A stretch of DNA of 64,000 nucleotides from Mytilus californianus (lineage: Eukaryota > Mollusca > Bivalvia > Mytilida > Mytilidae). Position 1 is the stretch's first letter; each line of letters opens with the position of its first letter. Position numbers and translations under genes: made by a program. The notes below the pieces were generated by a model, which worked only from the letters and a program-made list of their open reading frames with translations, had not been told where the DNA came from and searched no databases. The stretch covers positions 64,550,995 through 64,614,994 of the forward strand of contig NW_026262690.1 in the NCBI RefSeq assembly GCF_021869535.1. The letters run 5' to 3'. Of this stretch, positions 1-12,495 are shown one piece after another.

Positions 1-3000
1 CGTAACATCAGATTTTCGAACATAAACCACTCTGGAAATTTTCTTAAACGATGCGCCATTGTCTCCTCTACAACACCTATATATTCGTTGCCCGTCACAA
101 TCTCTTGAAATTGGTCCAAAATTAACTTAAATTGGCCTACCCCCTAATCTAATTTTGTCAATTTCACAATTTCAGTTTTTTAACCGTAACATCAGATTTT
201 CGAACATAAACCACTCTGGAAATTTTCTTAAACGATGCGCCATTGTCTCCTCTACAACACCTATATATTCGTTGCCCGTCACAATCTCTTGAAATTGGTC
301 CAAAATTAACTTAAATTGGCCTACCCCCTAATCTAATTTTGTCAATTTCACAATTTCAGTTTTTTAACCGTAACTTCCGATTTTCGAACATAAAGCAGTC
401 TGGAGATTTTCTTAAACGATGCGCCATTGTCTTCTTACAACACCTATATAGTCGTTGCCCGTCACAATCTCTTGCAATTGGTCAAAAATTAACTTAAATT
501 GGCCTACCCCCCTAATCTCATTTTGTCAATTTCACAATTTCAGTTTTTTAACCGTAACTTCCGATTTTCGAACATAAAGCAGTCTGGAGATTTTCTTAAA
601 CGATGCGCCATTGTCTTCTTACAACACCTGTATAGTCGTTGCCCGTCACAATCTCTTGCAATTGGTCAAAAATTAACTTAAATTGGCCTACCCCCCAATC
701 TCATTTTGTCAATTTCACAATTTCAGTTTTTTAACCGTAACTTCAGATTTTCGAACATAAACCACTCTGGAGATTTTCTTAAACGATGCGCCATTGTCTC
801 CCCTACAACACCTATATAGTCGCTGCCCGTCACAATCTCTTGAAATTGGTCCAAACTTAACTTAAATTGGCCTACCCCCCAATCTCATTTTGTCAATTTC
901 ACAATTTCAGTTTTTTAACCGTAATTTGAGATTTTCGAACATAAACCATTCTGGAGATTTCCCTAAACGATGCGCCATTGTCTCCTCTACAATACCTATA
1001 TAGTCGTTGCCCGTCACAATCTCTTTAAAATGGTCCAAATTTTTCTTTTAGTGCCCTACCCCCCTAATCTCATTTTGTCAATTTCACAATAAAATTTTCA
1101 GTTTTTTAACCGTAACTTCAGATTTCCGAACATAAATCACTCTGGAGATTTTCTTAAACGATGTGCCATTGTCTCCTCTACAACACCTATATAGTCGTTG
1201 CCCGTCACAATCTCTTTAAAATGGTCCAAATTTTTCTTTTAGTGCCCTACACCCCTAATCTCATTTTGTCAATTTCACAATAAAATTTTCAGTTTTTTAA
1301 CCGTAACTTCAGATTTTCGAACATAAACCACTCTGGAGATTTTCCTAAACAATGCGCCATTGTCTCCTTTACAACACCTTTATAGTCGTTGTCCGTCACA
1401 ATCTCTTGAAATTGGTCCAAAATTAACTTAAATTGCCATACCCCCTAATCTCATTTTGTCAATTTCGCAAAAAAAGTTTCAGTTTTTTAACCGTAACATC
1501 AGATTTTCGAACATAAACCACTCTGGAAATTTTCTTAAACGATGCGCCATTGTCTCCTCTACAACACCTATATAGTCGTTGCCCGTCGCAATCTCTTGAA
1601 ATTGGTCCAAAATTAACTTAAATTGGCCTACCCCTCTAATCTCATTTTGTCAATTTCACAATTTCAGTTTTTTAACCGTAACTTCAGATTTTCGACATAA
1701 AGCAGTCTGGAGATTTTCTTAAACGATGCGCCATTGTCTCCTTACAACACCTATATAGTCGTTGCCCGTCACAATCTCTTGCTTTGGTCAAAAATTAACT
1801 TAAATTGGCCTACCCCTCTAATCTCATTTTGTCAATTTCACAATTTCAGTTTTTTAACCGTAACTTCAAATTTTCGAACATAAACCACTCTGGAGATTTT
1901 CTTAAACGATGCGCCATTGTCTCCCCTACAACACCTATATAGTCGTTGCCCGTCACAATCTCTTGAAATTGGTCCAAAATTAACTTAAATTGGCCTACCC
2001 CCTAATCTCATTTTGTCAATTTCACAATTTCAGTTTTTTAACCGTAATTTGAGATTTTCGAACATAAACCATTCTGGAGATTTTCCTAAACGATGCGCCA
2101 ATGTCTCCTCTACAACACCTATTTAGTCGTTGCCCGTCACAATCTCTGTAAATTGGTCCAAAATTAACTTGAATTGGCCTTCCCCCGTAATCTCATTTTG
2201 TCAATTTCACAATTTCAGTATTTTAACCGTAACTTCAGATTTTCGAACATAAACCACTCTGGAGATTTTCTTAAACGATGCGCCAATGTCTCCTCTACAA
2301 CACCTATGTAGTCGTTGCCCGTCACAATCTCGTTAAAACGGTCCAAATTTTTCTTTTAGTGCCCTACCCCCTAATCTCATTTTGTCAATTTCACAATAAA
2401 ATTTTCAGTTTTTTAACCGTAACTTCAGATTTTCGAACATAAACCACTCTGGAGATTTTCCTAAACGATGCACCATTGTCTCCTCTACAACACCTATATA
2501 GTCGTTGCCCGTCACAATCTCTTGAAATTGGTCCAAAATAAACTTAAATTGCCCTACCCCCTAATCTCATTTTGTCAATTTCACAATAAAATTTACAGTT
2601 TTTTAACCGTAACTTCAGATTTTCGAACTTAAACCACTCTGGAGATTTTCCTAAACGATACGCCATTGTCTCCTCTACAACACCTTTATAGTCGTTGCCC
2701 GTCACAATCTCTTGAAATTGATCCAAAATTAACTTAAATTGCCCTACCCCCTAATCTCATTTTGTCAATTTCACAATAAAAGTTTCAGTTTTTTAACCGT
2801 AACATCAGATTTTCGAACATAAACCACTCTGGAAATTTTCTTAAACGATGCGCCATTGTATCCTCTACAACACCTATGTAGTCGTTGCCCGTCACAATCT
2901 CTTGAAATTGGTCCAAAATTAACTTAAATTGGCCTACCCCCTAATCTAATTTTGTCAATTTCACAATTTCAGTTTTTTAACCGCAACTTCAGATTTTCGA

Positions 3001-4650
3001 ACATAAACCACTCTGGAGATTTTCTTAAACGATGCGCCAATGTCTCCTCTACAACACCTATACAGTCGTTGCCCGTCACAATCTCGTTAAAACGGTTCAA
3101 ATTTTTCTTTTAGTGCCCTACCCCCTAATCTCATTTTGTCAATTTCACAATAAATTTTCAGTTTTTTAACCGTAACTTCAGATTTTCGAACATAAACCAC
3201 TCTGGAGATTTTCCTAAACGATGCACCATTGTCTCCTCTACAACACCTATATAGTCGTTGCCCGTCACAATCTCTTGAAATTGGTCCAAAATAAACTTAA
3301 ATTGCCCTACCCCCTAATCTCATTTTGTCAATTTCACAATAAAATTTACAGTTTTTTAACCGTAACTTCAGATTTTCGAACTTAAACCACTCTGGAGATT
3401 TTCCTAAACGATACGCCATTGTCTCCTCTACAACACCTTTATATTCGTTGCCCGTCACAATCTCTTGAAATTGATCCAAAATTAACTTAAATTGCCCTAC
3501 CTCCTAATCTCATTTTGTCAATTTCACAATAAAAGTTTCAGTTTTTTAACCGTAACATCAGATTTTCGAACATAAACCACTCTGGAAATTTTCTTAAACG
3601 ATGCGGCATTGTCTCCTCTACAACACCTATGTAGTCGTTGCCCGTCACAATCTCTTGAAATTGGTCCAAAATTAACTTAAATTGGCCTACCCCCTAATCT
3701 AATTTTGTCAATTTCACAATTTCAGTTTTTTAACCGCAACTTCAGATTTTCGAACATAAACCACTCTGGAGATTTTCTTAAACGATGCGCCAATGTCTCC
3801 TCTACAACACCTATATAGTCGTTGCCCGTCACAATCTCGTTAAAACGGTCCAAATTTTTCTTTTAGTGCCCTACCCCCTAATCTCATTTTGTCAATTTCA
3901 CAATAAAATTTTCAGTTTTTTAACCGTAACTTCAGATTTTCGAACATAAACCACTCTGGAGATTTTCCTAAACGATGCACCATTGTCTCCTCTACAACAC
4001 CTATATTGTCGTTGCCCTTCACAATCTCTTGAAATTGGTCCAAAATAAACTTAAATTGCCCTACCCCCTAATCTCATTTTGTCAATTTCACAATAAAATT
4101 TACAGTTTTTTAACCGTAACTTCAGATTTTCGAACATAAACCACTCTGGAGATTTTCCTAAACGATACGCCATTGTCTCCTCAACAACACCTTTATAGTC
4201 GTTGCCCGTCACAATCTCTTGAAATTGGTCCAAAATTAACTTAAATTGCCCTACCCCCTAATCTCATTTTGTCAATTTCACAATACAAGTTTCAGTTTTT
4301 TAACCGTAACATCAGATTTTCGAACATAAACCACTCTGGAAATTTTCTTAAACGATGCGCCATTGTCTCCTCTACAACACCTATATAGTCGTTGCCTGTA
4401 ACAATCTATTCAAATTGGTAAAAAAATAACTTAAAATATCCTATACTATACCCTAATTTCATTTTGTTAATTTCAGTTTTTTTTACCACAATTTAAGATT
4501 TTCGAACATAAACCACTCTGGAGATTTTCCTAAACGATGCGGCACTATCTCCTCTTAAACACCTATATAGTCGTAACCTGTCACAATCTCTATTAATCGG
4601 ACCAAACAACGTAAAGTGCACCCCCATTCCCTAAAAATGCATTATGTCAA
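1..4650. repeat. Satellite array, ~184-190 bp monomer, ~25 copies
   Basis: Head-to-tail copies of one unit containing the landmarks gattttcgaacataaacc, tctggagattttc, aaacgatgcgccattgtctc and gttgcccgtcacaatctc. Landmark spacing is 183-184 bp in the left part and 188-191 bp where the monomer carries a short insertion (acaataaaattttcag in place of acaatttcag). Two monomer types are also distinguished by a segment reading either attggtccaaaattaactt or a variant with tttttcttttagtgcc. The array begins before the window and decays at the right edge: the last monomer (about 4460-4650) is clearly divergent, as is usual at satellite borders. No transposase or long gene is present. The minus-strand 60-codon open frames in it recur only because of recent unit duplication. 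Confidence 0.95.
2229..4420. repeat. Higher-order repeat, 3 copies of a ~753 bp four-monomer block
   Basis: Within the satellite, blocks starting near 2229, 2982 and 3735 repeat the same order of four distinguishable monomers: one with the ctcgttaaaacggt/tttttcttttagtgcc variant, one with the gatgcaccattg change, one with the aaacgatacgcc change and one with the gtaacatcag/ggaaattttc change. Diagnostic positions recur at 753-754 bp spacing (for example 2544, 3297 and 4051), whereas adjacent monomers in a block differ much more. This is the signature of higher-order amplification by unequal exchange. Single differences between blocks are visible, such as atattcgttg against atagtcgttg. Confidence 0.9.
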
Positions 4651-5379
4651 TGTGTTAACTTATGGTCATTGTAATCCAGCTGTCTATTGAATGCCTTATG
4701 TGGATTTATTTAGTTAGGAAAGAAAAGCTTTTATTCTTTATATATGAAGTATGGTTTCCCTTTTGTTTTAAGTTAGTTTTTTCGTTTTTGTTTAAGATTG
4801 TATGTATTCTCATAATTGTTCGCTAGCTCGAAAAAACGTGATTTACTTATGTGATATTGTGGTTTTTAGTTATACCTCCTAATTGTTCGCTAGCTAATTG
4901 TTCGCTACAATTGTTCGCTAGCTTGAGTCAGGTCCTCCCCTGTCCTAAATCCGTTTCTGGCAGAGACCAAACTAAGGATGAGAATGTAAAGAACTGTTGA
5001 TTTTACAGACCTATTAACGTCATATGCGTTTCTTCTAATGTTATAGTTTTAGCTCTAATATTTCTTGTTTATGTCACTGGTTAACAATTTATCCAATGAT
5101 TTTTTCCTAATAATATCATCCAGTATTGATATTTTCAAAAATGTGTAATACATTTTTGATTTAATATCTAATAATAGCTTGACTAATATGCATGCACAGC
5201 ATAAATTTACATGACATTTGTCATATCGGACAGAGGGTCTTAACCGAGATAGGATATTGGTTTGGGATTATACTAAAGGCAAAAGAAGAGAGCGACACAA
5301 GCAGTCAATTTATCACACATTTTCACTGCGGTGCAATATTTGGCTGAGAAAAACACAGTAGACTTAGAGGCGAATACGA
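4651..5379. other. Non-coding flank of satellite
   Basis: AT-rich sequence with no convincing gene. At 4815-4925 the short motif aattgttcgctagc occurs four times at irregular spacing, a small degenerate repeat. Nothing else could be assigned. Confidence 0.5.
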
Positions 5380-5764
5380 ATTTTGGAGTAATTACCCCAA
5401 ACCTCAATCCCAGCCTTCTCTTTATGGTATGGAACCTTGTAGTACAATTTTAGAGAGATCTATACACTTAAAAACAAGTTATTGTCTGGAAACTAGAAAA
5501 ATGCTTGTTTTTGGCCCCTTTTTGCCTCTAATTCCTGAACGTTCGGGGCAATTAACCCCAAACTCAATCCCGGCCTTCTCTTTGTAATATGGTACCTTGT
5601 GGTACAATTTCAGAGAGATCCTTACACTTACACACAAATTATTGTCCGGAAACTACAAAAATGCTTGTTTTTGGCCCCTTTTTGTCCTGAAACCAAATGT
5701 GTCTTCGGACGACGACGACATCATAGCATTATACGACGCAAAAAAGTTTTTGCGGTCGTATAGA
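5380..5764 (-). repeat. Truncated minus-strand copy of the 161 bp-unit dispersed element
   Basis: Read on the minus strand this matches the element at 60.2-63.6 kb: two internal units (landmarks ggatctctctaaaattgt, ttgggggtaattgcc-like and ggggccaaaaa, spaced about 160 bp) preceded by the same hairpin cap, visible on the plus strand at 5731-5762 as tacgacgcaaaaaagttttt followed by gcggtcgta, and by the gtcgtcgtccgaagacac spacer. Only the first part of the element is present, so this is a truncated insertion about 55 kb from the longer copy. The 60-codon plus-strand open frame across it is not a gene. Confidence 0.8.
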
Positions 5765-6187
5765 AATGAGGAATTATAATAACCAAATATTTATCCCAAT
5801 AGCATGGGAAATGAAATAATTTTGTAAATCCTATTAAGTATTTATAGCGTTGTCAAATAAAATCAAATAAAAAGACCACAATTGGCTACTTTAGTCCAAA
5901 TGTCATTAACGACGTCAAACATAAATGACTAGCTTAAAATAATTGATGTTTTTATATATGAATATCCTTGGATCAAAGTAATATTTACAGTACAATTTAG
6001 GAGTTGTAAGTCATACTAGTATCCAATGCTGGGGCGTGGAAATATTCAATGTTATCACAACTTACAAGATCAAAACCCAATCTAGGATAATTTGATAAGT
6101 TGTTTGTAAGAGTATATCTTATTAGTAAAGTAAATTAGCTGTTTGTGCTGTTTTGATCAAATGGATAAGAAAATATAACATACAATG
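5765..6187. other. Unassigned non-coding DNA
   Basis: AT-rich sequence between two repeats; no ORF, RNA gene or repeat could be supported. Confidence 0.4.
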
Positions 6188-6391
6188 TACTGTGGATTCA
6201 TTTATTTTCGGGGGTATCAATTTTCGTGGATTGAGGAACACTTGCATTTTCGTGGATATTTAATTTCGTGGTTTTGCCAATCTCTGCATACAAAACCAAA
6301 TTAACATTTGTAATTCGTTGAACATTTGAATTCGTGGTTCACCTGTACCCACGAAAATTGGTATCCAACGAATAATAATGAATCCACAGTA
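6188..6391. mobile_element. MITE-like element with ~23 bp terminal inverted repeats, TA flanks
   Basis: The left end tactgtggattcatttattt and the right end (reverse complement tactgtggattcattattat) are near-identical inverted repeats about 204 bp apart. The interior repeats the words ttcgtgga and ttcgtggt and has no ORF. The termini begin and end with TA, which could be a TA target duplication as made by Tc1/mariner-type transposases. That superfamily assignment is an inference; no transposase is encoded. Confidence 0.75.
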
Positions 6392-7519
6392 TAATAGTTG
6401 ACCATAAGCTTTTCTGTCTTATTCATCTGACCATTGCTTAAAGGATGATAATAAATAAAACACATGTTATTGCCTAAATCCCGTAAAAAGTTAATGTGTC
6501 AGTAAGGATAAATTCAATCTGGCAAATACCGGTATTAGTCCTTTTATTACACGAGTTACATATTCTATATGTAATTAATATTGTCTTTGCTATAAATATT
6601 TTTTTCGGCTATGAGCTTATCTGTAAAGGTTGTAAGATGATAATCAAATGATAAAAAGAGTTATTTTATACGCAAACAATAGGCATTTTTTATTCTTTTA
6701 TGTTACTGCCGAACTCTCACTTTTGTCGCATGAACAGATGGCCCACATGGTATAACCATAGATGTATAGACCCATAGATGGTATAACCGCTTCGAGAATG
6801 AAATTTGACACCAAGACTGGTGTATAAAACACAATTATAAGAAATCGGCTTTTTATCAAATGGTTTTGATAAATACGATTCCTTCTTTCTCATGCATCAT
6901 TTGCCGTAGTTAGCTTTTACCATTTTTTTTTTATAAAACTATGGAGATGTGGTATCCTAGCTAATGAGACAACTTTCCAAGGGAGACAATAGGATGAGGA
7001 TGTAAACAGTGGATTGTATGCCCTATTGTAAATATAATTATATATATATACTTGAATTACACTGCCAAAAATATGTTCGTTAGCGTACCTGAGGTCAATC
7101 TCACAAACACACATAGAGAGAGACATACACACACAATTTTTATTCGAATATGAATGAAAGGTGAGGTAGGATGTAGGTCAATGAGGCACCAACCAAATGG
7201 TAAGGAGGAAAACATCAAGAGGTAAACATATTGTGTTTAGAAAAGAAGTAGAAAAATGAGTATTCGATTGATTTATAAATATGCATTTGCTCTTGCAGAC
7301 GTGAGACTCATTATCTCATACAAAGTTTAAACACTCCAACTGTTCATCACAATATACAAGATCAAAACCATCACCTCATACAATGGACGGTGAAGTAATC
7401 TAGTATAAATACATTCGACAACATCAACAATCATTAAGACCCAGGAGGTTATATTAACATCCTTACTAAGACAGAAATAACAAACAGGGACTTGGGTTTT
7501 GATTAGGTACATAGTACAT
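6392..7519. other. Intergenic region / possible 3' UTR of the Rho GTPase gene
   Basis: No convincing coding region. The part just left of 7520 would be the 3' UTR of the minus-strand Rho gene. A (TA)n run lies near 7039-7050. Short minus-strand open frames at 6917-7132 and 7327-7512 show no recognisable domain and are probably chance. Confidence 0.4.
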
Positions 7520-7924
7520 TCATTTTCCTGCTACAGATTTTCGTTTGAAAGCACTTTTGAAACTCTTCCATACCCGTCGTTTCTTTTTAGGAGTTACTGC
7601 AGCATGATACGCAGCAGTAAATATTTCGTCCATTCCATTTAGTTCTAGCGCACTACATTCTAAATAGTCTACAGCTCCAAATTTCTTAGCTAGTTTCTTT
7701 CCTTTTGTAGTTTTTACACAAGCATCTGTGATATCTGTCACTGAACCACGTAAATCAGTTTGTGTTCCCACGAGAATAAATGGGGTATTGGGTCTGAATT
7801 CTTTTACCTCTGGAATCCATTTTATTTTGACATTTTCCAGTGAGTCTTTATCTTCCACAGAAAAACAGACTATAAATACATCCGTGTCATAATACGATAA
7901 TGTCCTCAGTCGGTCGTACGTTTC
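7520..7924 (-). CDS. Rho-family GTPase, exon 3 (terminal coding exon)
   Basis: Encodes residues 68-201 of a 201-residue Rho-type small GTPase, a molecular switch that in this family controls actin, polarity or signalling. The exon opens directly after a minus-strand cag acceptor (7925-7927) with the switch II continuation ETYDRLRTLSYYDTDVF, following DTAGQ in exon 2. The G4 motif is TQTD (about 121-124, compare GTQID in Cdc42), and G5 is CSAL (157-160). The tail from about 180 is strongly basic with aromatic residues (KKKRRVWKSFKSAFKRK) and ends SVAGK-stop. There is no C-terminal CAAX cysteine and no cysteine after C157, so the usual prenylation or palmitoylation cannot occur. Family membership is certain; orthology to a named Rho, Rac or Cdc42 gene is not. 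Confidence 0.93.
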   Translation of the reverse strand, partial: ETYDRLRTLSYYDTDVFIVCFSVEDKDSLENVKIKWIPEVKEFRPNTPFILVGTQTDLRGSVTDITDACVKTTKGKKLAKKFGAVDYLECSALELNGMDEIFTAAYHAAVTPKKKRRVWKSFKSAFKRKSVAGK

Positions 7925-8489
7925 CTGGAAAAACAACAAAATCATCTTTAAAACGCTTCCTGTTTATTGTTCACTGATTACAATCATTATAGTGAGTTAA
8001 AGTGATTCATCCACTTCAATTTGCTAGACGCTGTTTTATAAGAAAATTATTGTCTTAAGAGTTCATTAATATCTAAATGGTTATAATTTTTATGTTCCAA
8101 TTGATATGGGGAGATCTGGATTTTACAAAATGTACAATGTTGTGTTTTTTTTGGTGATATATATATATATATATATGTTCAAGTTTTCTTCGATCTTTGC
8201 TTTAAGTTTTCTTTATGTCTTTATTTTTATTTTCACATTTTTAGTTGCAACTATATGAATTGATTTTAACTTCTATTTACAGTTGAATCGTTTTCAGTAA
8301 AAGTATCAACAGATCAGAGTAATCAAGGTTAACCAAAGGAGACTCGGTGTAGAAGTGTGGACTGACTGTGAAGTCACCTGGTTTTTATGTCCTGCAGTCA
8401 TCCTTTGATAGGTCTCCATGAATTACAAAAGTAATAGGGCACATATCTACAGTGGTTTGGTTTGAGATATTGTTTGATCCAGTACTTAC

Positions 8490-8548
8490 TTGGCCTGCTG
8501 TATCAGAGACCTGCATTTTCTCTTGTCCATTATGTGTGTGGATGTTTA
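8490..8548 (-). CDS. Rho-family GTPase, exon 2
   Basis: A 59 nt exon with a clean minus-strand tttatattttag acceptor before it and a gtaagt donor after it. It begins in phase 1, completing a valine codon with the last G of exon 1, and encodes VNIHTHNGQEKMQVSDTAGQ, ending at the G3/switch II motif DTAGQ with the catalytic glutamine (Q67, equivalent to Ras Q61) retained. Family members usually read LWDTAGQ, here VSDTAGQ. Exact phase agreement with both neighbours supports the three-exon model. Too short to show as an ORF. Confidence 0.93.
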
Positions 8549-10390
8549 CTAAAATATAAAATGATCAAGAATTAAATTCTGTAAATATCAGTAGTACATA
8601 TGTATATCAACAAAAAGAGAAAATACTAAAATGTTCAATTAAGGGTGTTTTACAAGATTTTTGAAGACTGTAATACAGATGGTATAATCGAAGATAAAAT
8701 CCATTCATTACTCTGTTGTTAATGCGCACAAACGTAATGTACCCGATTGTGGAACACTTGAAACCGTTGGGGTCGAATTTATTGAACCCTAGACTTCATT
8801 GTGTAAAACGAATTCCAAATATGGTGCAATTTAAATCATTTATAATCTAAATAATACCAGTTAATGCTAAAAATGATTCATTTGTCATTGTTGAAGTAAT
8901 TTTTAAAAGACTTCATAAATTGCTTCTCATTCATGCATATAATATGTAAATGAAGGGTTTAACTAATGCAGTGTCTGAATTTGAAGCATTTTCATTCAAG
9001 TAAAGTCAAAGGGTCAATTTCATTTTTACTGTGGGAGTGTATATGAATATATGTATATGTCTATTACCTGAAGTGCACCTTATAATTTGACACATTATAA
9101 ATGTAAGGAATGCTACTGTTTACATGTAACTGTCACTTACAAACTATTTATTTTAAAAAAAGACCCTTTTATAATCGTGTTGGGTAACTATCATTTTACA
9201 AGTCAGAAACAGATCAGTTTACGAGACAATAATTATTTTAAAATCTATTTTCTCTTTTCACTAAAACACAATAAATAATTGTTCTATTATGACTGACTTT
9301 GCAGGTTCCCTCTGGGATAATATCATGGTGTAATAGATTTATTATTTAGATAAGATCTTTAACCCTATGTAAGATGACAAATTTATGACAATTTTTTCCT
9401 TTTTATCCGTATTAAACCACTTTGCATCTTTTAGGTACAGCTCAACGACCAACTTTCTGACCCCACATAATCGATATTTTTGTATCTTCGATGAATTCCC
9501 TTTATTTAATCATTTACAAATTGCTTCTTTGTTTCTTTGGTTTTGGGGTATCTCTCATTGGAATGTGTCTGAAATCATATACTCTATCATATTGCTACAT
9601 TATCTAATGTAAAAGGCGTTTTCCTGTATTTTAGTGTGTCCTTGGTTGTTATAAATAGTTAAGTATATGGTCATTGCCTATTTTTTTCAGTAGCCAAAAA
9701 CAACTGGCATGAAGAAATATAATCAACTCGCGTTTCCCTGCCACCACTAAGTGAAAACATGCACAAAGAGGGCTTATTATTTGCGGGATGTATAAATACG
9801 CAGTAACGTCCATCAGTAATGGGAAACGCATTTTGCATGCGAAAGAATATTTGCAACATTTGAGAGAGGGGTCTTCAGATGAGCTGTTGCAAGGCAAACT
9901 CTCAGCCTCTTTTCGAACTGAAGTTCAAACTTCCCGTTCTTCATCTCGAGAAACATTTGCCACTGGACATTTTGCAAGCAATCAACCAATCTTTATTTAC
10001 ACTCAACACTGAAAGTTAATTGATTGAAGGAGTTATAGTTCAGTATTGTCTTTAAAAGAAAAAGACCAATGTGCAGATATAGATAGGGACAAATTTTAGT
10101 CAGAAGTCAAATTGATATCAATGCAGTTTTCTAATCACAGAATTATATTGCGTTATGTAAAAAAACCATGTCCCCCTAGAAAATAGTCATACACAGTGAT
10201 CTGTAGTGGTTAACATCCTAGTATTTTGGACTGTGGTGGATAGTTGTTTCAACCATACCTCATCTCCTTATTTTCATATAATATATATATTGGGTCTAAA
10301 AATAGCAACAATCAACATTCAATCTATCTAGGCGTGAATCAGTTTGAAAATAAACTGATTCAGTAACTAAATTAAATTATATAATAAGAT
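8549..10390. other. Intron 1 of Rho gene, proximal part
   Basis: Intronic AT-rich DNA between exons 2 and 1. Open frames at 9087-9278, 9385-9612, 9649-9897 (minus) and 9788-10012 have no recognised domain or splice context and are treated as chance. Confidence 0.5.
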
Positions 10391-11770
10391 AATTCCTGAC
10401 TAGATATTCATAAACCTGAGATTCCTTGACCAGATACTCATAAACTTAAGATTCATGACTATAGATACTCATAAAACTAAGATACCCACATATATATAAA
10501 TTGTATATATATACAGTTTGAATTCTTTAAGTCTATTTGTGTTCCTTGATTCGCATGATGAAAATACTGTAGAGGTTTCTAAAGAAAACATAGAAGCCAA
10601 TTAAGTTTTTGATAAAAAAGCATCATGTATGAGGTGAAATTAAGAAATGTTTACTTCGTATACATGATTTTCATCCTTTTATTTTACATTATTTAAATGC
10701 CTCATTATGAATCTCACGCAGCTTAATTATTTGCTGCTTCTTACTTTAATTTGACGGAGATTACGGATACTTATAATATTTGATGCCACAAGAGATGACT
10801 CCTATATTCCAATTGTGAACTTTTCATTATTTGCAGCAACATTCAAGTCGCATTAATGATTTATATATCTCTAACCTGACAAAGTACTCAAAAACCTAAG
10901 ATTCCTTGACTAAATATTCATAAACCTAAGATTCCTGACTAGATACTCATAAACCTAAGATTTCTTGACTAGATACTCATAAACCTACGATTTCTGGCTA
11001 GATACTCATAAACCTAATATTCCTTGACCAGAGACTCATACACCTATGATTCATTGGCCAGATACTAATAAACATAAGATTCCTTAACCAGATACTCATT
11101 AACCTAAGAATCAAGACTAGATACTCATGAACCTAAGATTCCTGACTAGATACTCATAAAACTAAGATTCCTTGACCAGATACTCATAAACTTAAGATTC
11201 ATGACTAGATACTCATAAATCTAGGATTCCTTGACCAGATACCCATTGCCTAAGATTCCTTTACTAGATACTCATAAACTGATCAGATACTCATAAACCA
11301 TCGATATGTTTCATTTAGTTGAAGTCTCGATTCATTCGTACGTCGCAAGTTACTGCTGTTGGATTTTCATCGTGTAATCCGGTGGAGCCGGTGTGAGTAA
11401 ATACATGCTAAGTCTCCCCGATTATAGACACTCATAAACCTAATATTACTTGACCAGAGACTCATAATCCTAGGATTTCTTGACCAGATACTTATTAACC
11501 TAAGATTCTTTGACCAGATACTCATAAACCTAAGATTCATGACTAGATACTCATGAACCTAAGATTCATGACTAGATACTCATAAACCTAAGATTCCTTA
11601 GCCAAATACTCATAAACCTAAGAGTCCTGACTAGATATTCATAAACCTAAGATTCCTTGATCAGATACTCATAAACTTAAGATTCCCTGATCAGATACTT
11701 ATTAACCTAAGATTCCTTGACCAGATACTCATAAACTTAAGATTCCCAGATCAGATACTCATAAACCACC
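10391..11770. repeat. ~30 bp minisatellite (actcataaacctaagattcc family) in three blocks
   Basis: Degenerate tandem copies of a unit close to actcataaacctaagattcc followed by ttgaccagat. Blocks lie at about 10395-10490, 10875-11290 and 11425-11770. A short deletion variant (gactagat instead of ttgaccagat) alternates irregularly, giving 28 and 30 bp units. It lies inside intron 1 of the Rho GTPase gene. Confidence 0.9.
11285..11410. repeat. Unique spacer duplicated with the minisatellite, copy 1
   Basis: The stretch with catttagttgaagtctcgat, tcattcgtacgtcgcaagtt and tcgtgtaatccggtgg follows minisatellite block 2 and recurs after block 3 (11765-11895). The minisatellite and this spacer were therefore duplicated together as a larger unit of roughly 480 bp. 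Confidence 0.85.
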
Positions 11771-11895
11771 GGTATGTTCCGTTTAGTTGAAGTCTCGATT
11801 CATTCGTTCGTAGCAAGTTACGGCTGTTGAAATATTTTCTGACATCGTGTAATCCGGCGGATGCCGTTGTGAGGAAATGCATGTTAAGCCTACCA
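11765..11895. repeat. Unique spacer duplicated with the minisatellite, copy 2
   Basis: Second copy of the spacer at 11285-11410, with about 15 bp extra (gaaatattttctgac) and several substitutions (ccggcggatgccg against ccggtggagccgg), so the duplication is not very recent. Confidence 0.85.
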
Positions 11896-12495
11896 GAGGT
11901 CGCATTTATAAAAGGGGGTACACAAGATATTAGAATGGATTTACGCTAATTACATGTGAGTGCACTAATTAAACAATTCGAACATCGATGTATCTTTCTC
12001 ACAAAATATACATATTTTTTTACTTCGACATGACAAGTAATACGTCACAATTGACGTTTAATATTGTATAAACATAACGTAAATAATTCTTTGTATTGTG
12101 TATTGTCCTGTCCAAACAATCGATTCTCATGTTATTTTTAGTTCTGACAGCTTTGTTTCTTTGAAAACTATCCCTTACATCGTTTGTTTTTCTCACATTA
12201 TAAAGAATTGGATATCGATTATATAATTCCTTTTCTTGAAAAGGACATTAGATAGCCATAAACTCTCATGGCGAATATCATCCTAATGGAAATTTGTGAA
12301 ACGTATCTCATTTGAAAGAAGCGTTCTAGCATTAATGTAATATCATTTAAGGTAAAGAAATAAAAAAGAAGAATAAAAAATATTATTGTAACTATAACAT
12401 TTAAAATGACTTCTTTCGAGAAAAAAAAGTGTTTTTCATAATTTCAATTGTATACGATTTTAACCGGAAATATTTAAATTATATTTTAAACTTAC
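11896..12495. other. Intron 1 of Rho gene, distal part
   Basis: AT-rich intronic sequence with no recognisable feature. Confidence 0.4.

Noticed and set aside
9788..10012. 74-codon plus-strand frame in the Rho intron
   Set aside because: Balanced composition but no domain, no splice context and opposite strand to the host gene; kept only as unassigned.
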